Assembly (NCBI GenBank): GCA_041563475.1
Contig: JBFFMY010000008.1
Coordinates: forward strand, 6,110 to 70,109
Direction of reading: 5' to 3'
From: CAJXZP01 sp041563475
GTDB lineage: Bacteria > Bacteroidota > Bacteroidia > Flavobacteriales_G > Salibacteraceae
DNA length: 64,000 nucleotides
The translations under genes were made by a program, and so were the position numbers. A model generated the notes under the pieces. That model was not told the DNA's origin. It saw only the letters and a list, made by a program, of their open reading frames with translations, and made no database searches. This document shows positions 1 to 8,442 of the stretch, piece by piece (position 1 is the first letter of the stretch; each line of letters begins with the position of its first letter).

Positions 1-1576
1 GTCCCATCAAAATCAATTCTCGAATGACTTCATAATCAAAACCACTTTCTAAATGAACTTCCCCTTTTCCATCTGCAATTTCACCTGTGGGTTGTGAGGA
101 ACCTGAATGATCAAACCGAGGAGCATCTCCGGCTTCTTGCAAACCCATTTTAAAATCAATTAAATTCATAATTATTTGGACGTGCCCTTGCGGTTGAAAG
201 TCGCCTCCCATTACACCGAAAGAAAGATATGGCTTTCCATTTTTGGTTACAAAGGCTGGGATAATAGTATGAAAAGGGCGTTTTCCAGGCGCGTATGTAT
301 TTGCTTGGCCTTCAATTAAACTGAATAATTCACCTCGATCCTGTAACATGAAACCAAGGGTTGGTGGCACCATTCCGGAACCCATTCCGCGGTAATTACT
401 CTGGATTAAGGAAACTATATTACCCTCTTTATCGGCAACAGTTAAATACACCGTTTCTCCTGCACTTATTTCACCCGCTAAGTATTCGCCTGCTTTATTT
501 TCATTGATTAAATTTTTTCTATTTGCACCATACGCATCGGAGAGTAATTCGTTTAAAGGAACAGAAACAAAGTGTTGATCCGCATAATACTTCGCACGAT
601 CCTCAAAGGCTAATTTTTTGGCCTCCGTTACTAAGTGAAGATGTCTTGTTGAACCATATTCATTTTCACCGAAATCATATCCTTTCAAAATACTGAGCAT
701 TTGTAATGCAGTAATGCCTTGCCCATTGGGTGGTAATTCCCAAACATCATACCCGCGGTAATTTACAGATACGGGCTCAACCCACTCACTTTGAAAATTT
801 TCCAAATCAGAAATGCTTAGAAATCCCCCTTGACCTTGAATGAAATCAGCCATTTCTTTGGCGATATCACCGGAATAAAATCCTTTGCGGCCCTTTTCTC
901 CAATAATTTTATAGGTGTTTGCCAATTTAGGGTTTTTGAAAACATCCCCCTTTTCGGGAACTTTTCCATTGGTAGTATAGGTTTCATTGATATTTGGATA
1001 TTTGGAAGCAAAGTAGGGGACGCTTCGATCAAAATAGTACGCAATTAATTCGGTCATGGGGAACCCATTTTCCGCGTATTGAATGGTGGGAGCTAAAATT
1101 TGCTTCATGGGGAGGGAGCCAAATTTGTCGAGTAAAGCAAACCAACCACTCACACACCCTGGGACAGTTACGGGTAATGGTCCGTGAGCCGGAATCTGAG
1201 TCAAACCCTCTTTTCTAAAATAGTCTAATGTTAGGTTTTGTGGGGAAGGTCCACTGGAATTAACACCATATAATTTTTGTGTTTTTGAATCCCATACAAT
1301 TGCAAACAAGTCACCTCCCATGCCAGCTCCGGTTGGTTCCATTAATCCCAATGCGGCATTAACGGCAATGGCCGCATCAATGGCGTTTCCGCCTTTTTTA
1401 AGAATGTCAATTCCAATCTGAGTGGCTAGTGGGTGACTTGAAGCCACCATTCCATTTTGGGAAATTACTTCCGAACGCGTTGCAAATGTTTTTCCAGTAA
1501 CTCTATCTTGTGAAATCCCAATTGAAAACTGGAATAAAATCAGGATACAAATTAGCCCGTGAGAGATTATTTTCAT
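1..1576 (-). CDS. ggt: gamma-glutamyltransferase, C-terminus cut by window edge
   Basis: Translated by hand from the minus strand; the frame is open from the ATG at 1576 to base 1, so about 525 residues are present and the last part is missing. A signal peptide (residues 1-21, hydrophobic core then ISQD) sends it to the periplasm. Family hallmarks are visible: GGNAIDAAIAVNAALGLMEP and GAGMGGDLFAIVWD in the N-terminal half, then GETVYLTVADKEGN, where Thr375 aligns with the autoprocessing nucleophile that starts the small subunit. The enzyme hydrolyses or transfers gamma-glutamyl groups from glutathione and related peptides. It follows the amidohydrolase operon on the same strand but has its own promoter-like sequence at 1594-1622. 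The family assignment is secure; the substrate is inferred from the family. Confidence 0.93.
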   Translation of the reverse strand, partial: MKIISHGLICILILFQFSIGISQDRVTGKTFATRSEVISQNGMVASSHPLATQIGIDILKKGGNAIDAAIAVNAALGLMEPTGAGMGGDLFAIVWDSKTQKLYGVNSSGPSPQNLTLDYFRKEGLTQIPAHGPLPVTVPGCVSGWFALLDKFGSLPMKQILAPTIQYAENGFPMTELIAYYFDRSVPYFASKYPNINETYTTNGKVPEKGDVFKNPKLANTYKIIGEKGRKGFYSGDIAKEMADFIQGQGGFLSISDLENFQSEWVEPVSVNYRGYDVWELPPNGQGITALQMLSILKGYDFGENEYGSTRHLHLVTEAKKLAFEDRAKYYADQHFVSVPLNELLSDAYGANRKNLINENKAGEYLAGEISAGETVYLTVADKEGNIVSLIQSNYRGMGSGMVPPTLGFMLQDRGELFSLIEGQANTYAPGKRPFHTIIPAFVTKNGKPYLSFGVMGGDFQPQGHVQIIMNLIDFKMGLQEAGDAPRFDHSGSSQPTGEIADGKGEVHLESGFDYEVIRELILMG

Positions 1577-1593
1577 GGTAATTCTTTATAGGA

Positions 1594-1622
1594 CTAAGGT
1601 AAAGATTATTAGGCTATTCAAA
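1594..1622 (-). promoter_or_regulatory. putative Bacteroidota promoter for ggt
   Basis: On the minus strand TTTG (1622-1619) is followed after 17 bases by TACCTTAG (1601-1594), a 7/8 match to the TAnnTTTG -7 element. It ends 18 bases before the ggt ATG. It lies partly in the gap after the preceding amidohydrolase stop. Confidence 0.45.
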
Positions 1623-1631
1623 TGATCTTTC

Positions 1632-2966
1632 TTACTTAGAATATTTTTCAGAGTACTTTCTATACAATTGTTTTTGGGTATCATCCAAAACAATGGGGCA
1701 CCCATCAATCCATCCGAATACCACATTGTTTGTGCGCATGTCTAACGCATCTCCCGTGGAAATAAAAAGCGTGGCTTGTTTTCCAGCTTCTAAACTTCCA
1801 AGAAGCGAATCGATCCCTAAAATTTTTGCTGCATTTAAGGTAATACTTTGAAGAGCCTCCTCTTTTGAAAGTCCAAAACCGGAAGCTTCTCCCGCCCAAA
1901 AAGGGAGGTTTCTGGAATTCATCGCCTCCATGTCTCCCGCAGAACCTAAACAAAATAGGATACCATTTTTCTGTAGAATTGCAGGTAATTTATAGGAATA
2001 ATACGGGTCGTCATCTGGTCTTACAGGTAAGGTATGAACTTTTCTTAAAATTACCGAGATGTTGTTTTCTTTCAGTTGTACGGGAAGTAAACCGCTATCA
2101 TATCCACCCACGATGACTACGTTTTTTATGCCCAATTCTTTTTTGAAATTGATTACTTGAAGAATTTCTTTGGACATATTGCAATGAACATACAGGTTTG
2201 TGGAGCCTTCAAATACGGATTTTAGACTCTCATATTTCAGATTTATTTTCGGGTTATCGGTTAAATAATACGCTTTTGCAGATTTGAAATAATCAACAAT
2301 ACTTTGAATTCTCTCATCCGTATTATGAGATTTCTTGATGGGTTGCGCATTGTACCAAGCCCCGCTTTGGGTAAATCGTGCGGGCCAATTCAAATGAAAG
2401 CCATCTACCATTTTAATAACTGCGTCTTCATAATTCCAAGCATCTAAACGCATAATACTGGAGGCACCAGAAACTACTCCACCTCTGGGTGTAACCTGAG
2501 CGGTTAAAACACCATTGTTTCGCACCGTATAAATAATTTTTGATCCTGGATTATAGGCAACAGCCGTTCGTAAATTGGGGTTGAATTGCCCTACGTCATC
2601 AAAATCACGTGTTTGTCTAAGCGCATCGATTTCCGTTATCCCAAGTGTGTTATCCGTCAAAATAAAGCCAGGGTAAATGTGTTCATTCGTTAACCGAATT
2701 ACGGTGTCATAAATATCCTCTGCAATTCTTTTGTTAGATTTTGATTTTACGAATACAAATTTCCCATCCTGTATTGAAATGGCTGAATTTTCAATAACTT
2801 CTCCATTGCCGACATGGGCAGTTCCCCCCAAAATTAAAACGGAACTCGGGTAGTTTTTAACTGGAGAAGGCACTTGAGCCCACACAGAGAGAGAAAAACT
2901 CCACGTAAGAATCCACAAAATAGATTTGAGGAGTTGTATAGTATTAGTATTCCATTTCATCTTCAT
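1632..2966 (-). CDS. secreted amidohydrolase-family protein with degenerate metal site
   Basis: 444 residues with an N-terminal signal peptide (about 1-30, ending VWAQ). The overall pattern is the imidazolonepropionase-like amidohydrolase fold: an N-terminal beta-sandwich strand segment, YPGF at about 98-101, and the C-terminal LGIDSLLGSLEAGKQATLFI stretch typical of this superfamily. The usual HxH metal motif after the YPGF turn is absent; the sequence there reads GFILTDNTLG. Catalytic activity is therefore doubtful or altered. It overlaps the 3' end of the upstream 1004-residue gene by 23 bases in another frame, so the two are probably co-transcribed and translationally coupled. An alternative start at Met3 would change little. 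I infer a periplasmic partner or paralogue of its neighbour. Confidence 0.8.
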   Translation of the reverse strand: MKMKWNTNTIQLLKSILWILTWSFSLSVWAQVPSPVKNYPSSVLILGGTAHVGNGEVIENSAISIQDGKFVFVKSKSNKRIAEDIYDTVIRLTNEHIYPGFILTDNTLGITEIDALRQTRDFDDVGQFNPNLRTAVAYNPGSKIIYTVRNNGVLTAQVTPRGGVVSGASSIMRLDAWNYEDAVIKMVDGFHLNWPARFTQSGAWYNAQPIKKSHNTDERIQSIVDYFKSAKAYYLTDNPKINLKYESLKSVFEGSTNLYVHCNMSKEILQVINFKKELGIKNVVIVGGYDSGLLPVQLKENNISVILRKVHTLPVRPDDDPYYSYKLPAILQKNGILFCLGSAGDMEAMNSRNLPFWAGEASGFGLSKEEALQSITLNAAKILGIDSLLGSLEAGKQATLFISTGDALDMRTNNVVFGWIDGCPIVLDDTQKQLYRKYSEKYSK

Positions 2967-5958
2967 AGCTATCGCAATGGTATTGACGTTCCTCTTTTGG
3001 GTTTATATTTTCTGTTTCTTGTCCAGTATCTTTAGCTTTAATCATTGCATTAATAAGACGGAGTTTTTCCTTTTTATTTTCTTCCAAAAGAACCTCGTTT
3101 CTTTCTTCACTGAAATAAATTTTCCCATCAATCCATACCATCTTTGGATGCGCATAAATGGATAAGGGATGATCAGACCACAATACTAAATCCGCGTCTT
3201 TTCCCATGGAAATACTTCCCGTTAAATGATCAATTTTGAGCATTTGGGCTGGATTTATTGTAATCATTTTCATAGCTTCGATTTCAGATACTCCACCATA
3301 CTTTACCGTTTTTGCCGCTTCTTGATTGAGTCGACTCCCCATCTCCGCATCATCTGAATTAATAGCGGTGAGAACACCCATTTTGTTTAGTATGGCTGCG
3401 TTGTAAGGTATCGCATCATTTACTTCAAATTTATACGCCCACCAATCAGAAAAGGTAGATGCATTTGCACCATGTGCCTTCATTTTATCCGCTACTTTAT
3501 AGCCTTCCAGAATATGAGTAAATGTATTTATGCGAAATCCCATACTATCAGCAACGTTCATTAACATGGTGATTTCCGATTGAATATACGAATGACAAGT
3601 GATATTTCTCTCATTTCTCAAAATCTCCACTAGCGCATCTAATTCTAAATCTCTTCTTGGAGCTAGAACACCTGATTTTCTTTCTTTTTTGGTTGCACCA
3701 GAAAATGAAGACCATTCTTTTTCATACGCTTTTGCACGATTAAAGGCATCAAAATAAACTTGTTCAACCCCCATCCGTGTTTGCGGAAACCGAATTGAAT
3801 TTCTTCGATCGGAATTTGCCTGTGTTACGTTTTCCCCTAATGCAAATTTGATAGATTTAGATGGGCTGACGAACTTTAATTCTTCGGGGCCAGCTCCCCA
3901 TCGTAATTTAATAATTTGGGCTTGTCCTCCAATTGGGTTTGCTGATCCGTGGAGCAGCTGAGCCGTTGTTACTCCACCCGCCAACTGGCGATAAATATTT
4001 ATATCCTCTGGGTGGAGTACATCTCCAATACGCACCTCTGCAGAATTATTTTGCCCTCCCTCATTCACACCATTTTTAACCGCAATATGCGAATGCTCAT
4101 CAATTATACCAGGGGTTAAATGGAGGTTAGCTCCATCAATTACTTTATATTCCTCGAGGTTGGTGATGTTTTTACCCAGTGCTTTTATTTTACCATTTTC
4201 TATTACAACCGAACCCTTAAAATTACCTACTGAATCACATGACCAGATGGTTACATTCGCAATAAAGTAATTGTTCGTTTGCGGTAAAGCCGTATCTCCA
4301 AACGCCATATTTGGATAGCTCACTTTACTAGAAACTGGGGAGACTTGGAGTTCTTTGGGATCTAGGCTAGCCACCTTTTCTTGCTGTTTAATTGCCGACC
4401 AATTCACCCATACACCTAACGAGTCTTGGGCCTTTCCGTCTAAAATTTTTCCCTGGAAGTTTGATTTTCCAATAAAGCGAATTGGGCCAGGAATATCATT
4501 AGTTCCAGAAGTAAACACGAGGTTAATTAGGTTATTTTCAATAGCGATGCTACCTTTTTGTGGGCCTTCTTTTGTTGCGCCTAGGGAAGAATAAACAACA
4601 TACCCTTTTGGCGTTGGCTTTATCGATAGCTCGAACATTTTCCCATCTACATTCATGTTGTAAACACCAATGGGGTCAATGGCAAATGCATCAGAAATGA
4701 CGTTTCTACGCCCTTGAATCCAGTGCTCGAAAATCTTACCCCGCTTCACGAATACATCGTTATCACTTATGAAGAAATTAGCCATTTTTCCGGATTCAAG
4801 AGTTCCCAAAATAGTTTCTTTATTCAGGAATTTTGCAGGTGTATATGTTAATGCCTTTAAGGCCTGATGGGGGTCTAAACCAAATTGGATGGACTTGCGC
4901 AGGTTGCTCCAAAATTCTTTTTGATTTGCAGAGGCTGTTAAAGCAAAGGGAATTCCATTTTGACTAATTATGGCTGGGTTTGTTGGAGCCATTTCCCAAT
5001 GCTTTAAGTCTTCTAAGGTCACGTACTCGGCATCCAGAGGGTCGGATACATCAATGGCTTTAGGGAAATCTAAGGGGACGATTAAGGGGGTCATGGCCCC
5101 TTTAATTTCATTGATTCTTTTATACTCATCTCCTCCAGCTACGGCAATAAATGGAATATTAAATTCCCGTCCTATTTTGGAAACGCGTAGGACAGATTGG
5201 TAATTTCGTGCATCAAATATTTGGGGTAAATTTTTATTGGCGGTAATAGCTCTCAATGATTCGTTGGATGCGGGTTGTTTTGTGCTTTCATACCATTGTG
5301 CATCATACATCGTTTGTCTAAATAGGGCAATGGAACCCATTAGCGAACTTGGGTATGATTGGGAGGAGTTTCCTTTGCCAAAGCTGTAACATGCAGCAGC
5401 TTTTTTATCGATAATATCCTCTCCTTTGGCATTATCACCAAGAGAAACTAAAACCGCGCCTCCACGCATAATTCCATTAAATGGATAGCTCAACACAACC
5501 CCAAACCCTAAAGAATAGAGTTCTGCCGCTTTTTTAGAATCCGGTTGGAATTGTTCAAATGCACTCAGTTGGGGATGAATTGCGTCATTCCAATGTGTGG
5601 TTCCGTTGTTTGGTGAAACAAATTCTGGTCTTGGTGTTGGTTTCCTTTTGGCAACAGGAGGGAGGCCATAATCACTACGTAATTCAATAAAGGAGGGATA
5701 AATGTATTTACCTTGGAGATTGTAAACGATAGCATTTTCTGGAATGGTTATGCCTAAACCGCTACTTAAAATTAACCCATCTTGAATGAGCAACGTACCA
5801 TTTTCAACTTCTAATTCTGATGAAATTACGAGATGACAATTTGTAAATGCATAAATAGAATGGGTGTTGTCGGCTACCCCATTGATTGGTATTTGTTGGG
5901 ACCATAATGGGCTTACAAAAAGACCTAAAAGAAGAGGTAGAAAATTTCTAATGTGCAT
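2944..5958 (-). CDS. periplasmic two-module amidohydrolase-family protein
   Basis: 1004 residues, signal peptide about 1-20 (PLWSQ). Two amidohydrolase-like modules are arranged in tandem. The first (about 35-430) keeps the family frame, including LGTLESGKMANFFI near its end, but has IELRSDYG where the HxH metal motif should be. The second (about 550-960) has DEHSH with metal ligands His622 and His624, later candidates in CHSY and FTHILEG, and an acidic NSDD near the end, so it looks catalytically competent. The family hydrolyses amide or ester bonds of small molecules or peptides; the substrate is unknown. It is first in an operon with 1632-2966 and has a good promoter at 5964-5993. Confidence in the family is high, in function low. 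Confidence 0.85.
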   Translation of the reverse strand: MHIRNFLPLLLGLFVSPLWSQQIPINGVADNTHSIYAFTNCHLVISSELEVENGTLLIQDGLILSSGLGITIPENAIVYNLQGKYIYPSFIELRSDYGLPPVAKRKPTPRPEFVSPNNGTTHWNDAIHPQLSAFEQFQPDSKKAAELYSLGFGVVLSYPFNGIMRGGAVLVSLGDNAKGEDIIDKKAAACYSFGKGNSSQSYPSSLMGSIALFRQTMYDAQWYESTKQPASNESLRAITANKNLPQIFDARNYQSVLRVSKIGREFNIPFIAVAGGDEYKRINEIKGAMTPLIVPLDFPKAIDVSDPLDAEYVTLEDLKHWEMAPTNPAIISQNGIPFALTASANQKEFWSNLRKSIQFGLDPHQALKALTYTPAKFLNKETILGTLESGKMANFFISDNDVFVKRGKIFEHWIQGRRNVISDAFAIDPIGVYNMNVDGKMFELSIKPTPKGYVVYSSLGATKEGPQKGSIAIENNLINLVFTSGTNDIPGPIRFIGKSNFQGKILDGKAQDSLGVWVNWSAIKQQEKVASLDPKELQVSPVSSKVSYPNMAFGDTALPQTNNYFIANVTIWSCDSVGNFKGSVVIENGKIKALGKNITNLEEYKVIDGANLHLTPGIIDEHSHIAVKNGVNEGGQNNSAEVRIGDVLHPEDINIYRQLAGGVTTAQLLHGSANPIGGQAQIIKLRWGAGPEELKFVSPSKSIKFALGENVTQANSDRRNSIRFPQTRMGVEQVYFDAFNRAKAYEKEWSSFSGATKKERKSGVLAPRRDLELDALVEILRNERNITCHSYIQSEITMLMNVADSMGFRINTFTHILEGYKVADKMKAHGANASTFSDWWAYKFEVNDAIPYNAAILNKMGVLTAINSDDAEMGSRLNQEAAKTVKYGGVSEIEAMKMITINPAQMLKIDHLTGSISMGKDADLVLWSDHPLSIYAHPKMVWIDGKIYFSEERNEVLLEENKKEKLRLINAMIKAKDTGQETENINPKEERQYHCDSYEDEMEY

Positions 5959-5963
5959 AAATT

Positions 5964-5993
5964 CAAATGTATGAAAAGGAACTTCTATTCAAA
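5964..5993 (-). promoter_or_regulatory. putative promoter of the amidohydrolase operon
   Basis: The minus strand shows TTTG (5993-5990), 18 bases, then TACATTTG (5971-5964), a perfect TAnnTTTG. Only five bases separate it from the ATG at 5958, so a transcript starting at the normal distance would have almost no leader. Confidence 0.6.
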
Positions 5994-6082
5994 TAGCGCA
6001 AAAGAGGAGTTTTTAACATGTATTTGTATGTGATATTTGAAAATACAGAAAGGGAATTCCACGAATTACTAGACACAAAAGC

Positions 6083-6090
6083 TATTTTTG
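6083..6090 (+). promoter_or_regulatory. putative -7 element just before ruvB
   Basis: TATTTTTG matches TAnnTTTG perfectly and ends five bases before the ATG at 6096. I see no TTG at the right distance upstream, so the match could be chance. If real, ruvB would be transcribed almost without a leader. Confidence 0.35.
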
Positions 6091-6095
6091 TGAAT

Positions 6096-7118
6096 ATGAA
6101 CGAATACTTAGATGCGGATCCGGATCACTTATCAGGTACGGATAGGGACATAGAAAAAGTGTTGCGGCCAAAATCCTTTGGTGATTTTACGGGCCAAGAA
6201 GCTGTTGTGGAGAATTTGAAAGTATTTGTTGAAGCAGCCAAACTCCGTGAAGAAGCATTGGATCATGTTTTACTGCACGGACCACCGGGCCTAGGTAAAA
6301 CTACCTTAGCAAATATCATTGCGAATGAGTTAGGCGTAGACATTAAAATCACTTCTGGACCTGTATTGGATAAACCGGGAGATTTAGCGGGCTTACTTAC
6401 CAATTTAAGCGCGAACGATGTTCTTTTTATTGATGAAATTCATCGATTAAAACCTATCGTTGAAGAGTTTTTGTATTCGGCAATGGAGGATTACAAAATT
6501 GACATCATGATTGATACGGGGCCGAACGCCCGTTCTGTGCAAATTGAATTGGAGCCGTTCACTCTAGTTGGAGCAACCACTAGGTCCGGTTCGTTGACAT
6601 CTCCGTTACGTGCACGTTTTGGAATTAACTCCCGACTTGCATATTACAATGCAGATTTACTAGCCACAATCGTTACCCGTTCGGCCAATATTTTGAATGT
6701 GGGAATTGATAATGAAGCGGCACATGAAATTGCCTCTAGAAGTAGGGGAACTCCTCGAATTACCAATGCGCTTTTGCGCAGAGTTAGAGATTTTGCGCAA
6801 ATTAAAGGGAATGGAAAAGTGGATTTAAAAATCACCCATTACTCTTTGGATGCATTGAATGTAGATAAGCATGGTTTGGATGAAATGGATAATAGAATTT
6901 TAACAACTATCATTGATAAATTCAAAGGAGGTCCAGTTGGGTTAACTACTATTTCTACTGCCGTTGGTGAAGATGCAGGAACGATTGAGGAGGTGTATGA
7001 ACCATTTTTAATCCAAGAAGGGTTTATGCAAAGGACTTCTAGAGGGAGGGAAGTGACTGAACTAGCCTACAAACATTTGGGAAGAATTAGGCCCTCCAGC
7101 CAATCTACTTTGTTTTGA
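6096..7118 (+). CDS. ruvB: Holliday junction branch migration helicase RuvB
   Basis: RuvB is the AAA+ motor that, with RuvA, drives branch migration of Holliday junctions. Visible are the Walker A (GPPGLGKTTLA), Walker B (DEIHRL), the GATTRSG sensor 1 region, the arginine-finger segment (PLRARFG) and the C-terminal winged helix (RGREVTELAYKHL). The open frame begins at 6018, but I prefer the ATG at 6096 (MNEYLDAD): it gives 340 residues, the normal RuvB size, and the 26 extra residues resemble no RuvB N-terminus. It overlaps queG by four bases, so the two form an operon. ruvA is encoded separately at 21374. A -7-like element lies directly upstream. Confidence 0.96.
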   Translation: MNEYLDADPDHLSGTDRDIEKVLRPKSFGDFTGQEAVVENLKVFVEAAKLREEALDHVLLHGPPGLGKTTLANIIANELGVDIKITSGPVLDKPGDLAGLLTNLSANDVLFIDEIHRLKPIVEEFLYSAMEDYKIDIMIDTGPNARSVQIELEPFTLVGATTRSGSLTSPLRARFGINSRLAYYNADLLATIVTRSANILNVGIDNEAAHEIASRSRGTPRITNALLRRVRDFAQIKGNGKVDLKITHYSLDALNVDKHGLDEMDNRILTTIIDKFKGGPVGLTTISTAVGEDAGTIEEVYEPFLIQEGFMQRTSRGREVTELAYKHLGRIRPSSQSTLF

Positions 7119-8047
7119 TTCTTAACACTATAGACAAAGATGCAATACAGCTTCGTGCATCCGAACTAGGGTTTTCCTTGTTTGGTGTCTCAAAAGCACA
7201 GTTTTTAGAGAAGGAATCCCGCTTTTTGGAGGGCTGGTTAAATCAAAATTCTCATGGAGAAATGGATTGGATGGCCAACCATTTTGACAAGCGAACGGAC
7301 CCGAGATTATTGGTTCCTGATGCCAAAACTGTTATTTCTTTAGGATTCGAATACCTTCCCGAAATGCCTCTTCCGGTAGACACAACCTTTAAAATTTCTA
7401 AATATGCTTACGGGAAGGATTATCATAAAGTCATAAAAAAGAAACTTATCGAATTACTCCAATTCATCCAAAACCGAATAGGGGATGTACATGGAAGAGC
7501 TTTTGTGGATTCTGCTCCTGTAATGGAAAAAGCTTGGGCCGCTAAAAGTGGTTTAGGTTGGATAGGTAAAAACACGCTGATTCTGAACCGGAAAAAGAGC
7601 TCCTATTTCTTTTTAGCGGAGCTAATATTGGATGTAGAAATAGAAGAGACACCAGCCGTAAAGGATTTATGTAAAACATGTAATTTATGTGTAGAAGCAT
7701 GTCCAACAGAAGCCTTAAACACACCCTACCAATTGGATGCAAAAAAGTGTATTTCTTATTTAACCATTGAATTAAAGTCTCAAATTCCAAATGAATTTAA
7801 ACACCAAATGGAGGATTGGATATTTGGTTGTGATATATGTCAGGATGTATGTCCTTGGACAAAAAATGCCCTGCCCACCTTAGAACAAAGTTTCAATAGG
7901 TTTGTAGGTTGGAAGGATTATTCTAAAAGAGACTGGAGAGAAATAACGGAAGAAGTTTTTGAGAAAGTATTTGCGGGAACACCTGTTATGCGCACAAAAT
8001 ATAAAGGCCTGAAACGAAATATAGATTTCATAACAGGCCTTAAATAA
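7115..8047 (+). CDS. queG: epoxyqueuosine reductase QueG
   Basis: QueG carries out the last step of queuosine synthesis in tRNA, reducing epoxyqueuosine with a cobalamin and two [4Fe-4S] clusters. The protein has the N-terminal cobalamin-binding part (residues 1-170, with VDSAPVMEKAWAAKSGLGWIG) and the two ferredoxin-like cysteine motifs CKTCNLCVEACP and CDICQDVCPW. Length is 310 residues, usual for the short bacterial form. The start is a TTG at 7115 that overlaps the ruvB stop codon (TTGA); no ATG occurs before about residue 50, which is already inside the domain. It is translationally coupled to ruvB. A hairpin (8004-8041) lies in its last codons. Confidence 0.95.
   Translation: MILNTIDKDAIQLRASELGFSLFGVSKAQFLEKESRFLEGWLNQNSHGEMDWMANHFDKRTDPRLLVPDAKTVISLGFEYLPEMPLPVDTTFKISKYAYGKDYHKVIKKKLIELLQFIQNRIGDVHGRAFVDSAPVMEKAWAAKSGLGWIGKNTLILNRKKSSYFFLAELILDVEIEETPAVKDLCKTCNLCVEACPTEALNTPYQLDAKKCISYLTIELKSQIPNEFKHQMEDWIFGCDICQDVCPWTKNALPTLEQSFNRFVGWKDYSKRDWREITEEVFEKVFAGTPVMRTKYKGLKRNIDFITGLK
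8004..8041 (-). terminator. hairpin in the queG 3' end, possible terminator of the convergent small gene
   Basis: AAGGCCTG (8004-8011) pairs with CAGGCCTT (8034-8041), and the interior GAAAT/ATTTC forms a second stem. On the minus strand it is followed by TATATTTTG and lies 28 bases beyond the stop of the small gene 8069-8251. The U-rich tail is imperfect. Confidence 0.4.
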
Positions 8048-8068
8048 TACCGAGTTTAAGTATTTAAA

Positions 8069-8251
8069 TCATGGGGAAATAATCTCTCTAATTAATGCAT
8101 GATGTTCTGTTGCAAACTGTACAAGCCCCCAGGTGTACAATAACATTAAATCTTCTTTCTTAAGCGCCTTAGTGGCTTTGATAAGTTCCTTTTTAAATAG
8201 AGTTTTATCAAAGCTTACTTTCTTTAAGACATACTTCGTCAATTCTAACAT
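8069..8251 (-). CDS. small conserved-looking helical protein (60 residues)
   Basis: 60 residues, rich in Lys and Leu, predicted almost wholly helical (VLKKVSFDKTLFKKELIKA, then KALKKEDLMLLYTWGL). It has no signal peptide and no membrane segment. The pattern VSFDKxLFxKEL is one I recall from short uncharacterised Bacteroidota proteins, but I cannot confirm that without a search. It is convergent with queG (21-base gap) and has a free-standing upstream region. Codon use resembles its neighbours. The function is unknown; a small cytoplasmic adaptor or regulator is possible. Confidence 0.6.
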   Translation of the reverse strand: MLELTKYVLKKVSFDKTLFKKELIKATKALKKEDLMLLYTWGLVQFATEHHALIREIISP

Positions 8252-8347
8252 AAGCTCTAATTTTTGTGTGTACCAAATTACGGTTAATTATCCTTTTTAT
8301 TGTGTTAAAAATGGGTCGATTTTTTTAATTATTGTTAAAAGGGACGC

Positions 8348-8370
8348 AAAGGGTTGAGGCCCTTTTTCTT
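8348..8370 (+). terminator. short hairpin with T-run
   Basis: AAAGGG (8348-8353) and CCCTTT (8360-8365) enclose a six-base loop and are followed by a TTCTT tail. This looks like a small intrinsic terminator on the plus strand, but the nearest plus-strand gene (queG) ends 300 bases earlier. The rest of 8252-8388 shows nothing I can assign. Confidence 0.3.
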
Positions 8371-8383
8371 ACCGGAAAATAGA

Positions 8384-8417
8384 AAACAAAAAAAGAGGAG
8401 GCTAATGCCCCCTCTTT
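8384..8417 (-). terminator. intrinsic terminator of the 8443-9699 gene
   Basis: AAAGAGG (8392-8398) pairs with CCTCTTT (8411-8417), with an inner GGC/GCC pair and a TAAT loop. Read on the minus strand it is followed by TTTTTTTG. It lies 26 bases past the stop codon. Confidence 0.8.
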
Positions 8418-8442
8418 AACAAAGTAAGATTTTTTGAAATAA

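Noticed and set aside
6018..6095. An N-terminal extension of RuvB from an upstream ATG
   Set aside because: The 26 extra residues do not look like RuvB, and the ATG at 6096 gives the normal length.
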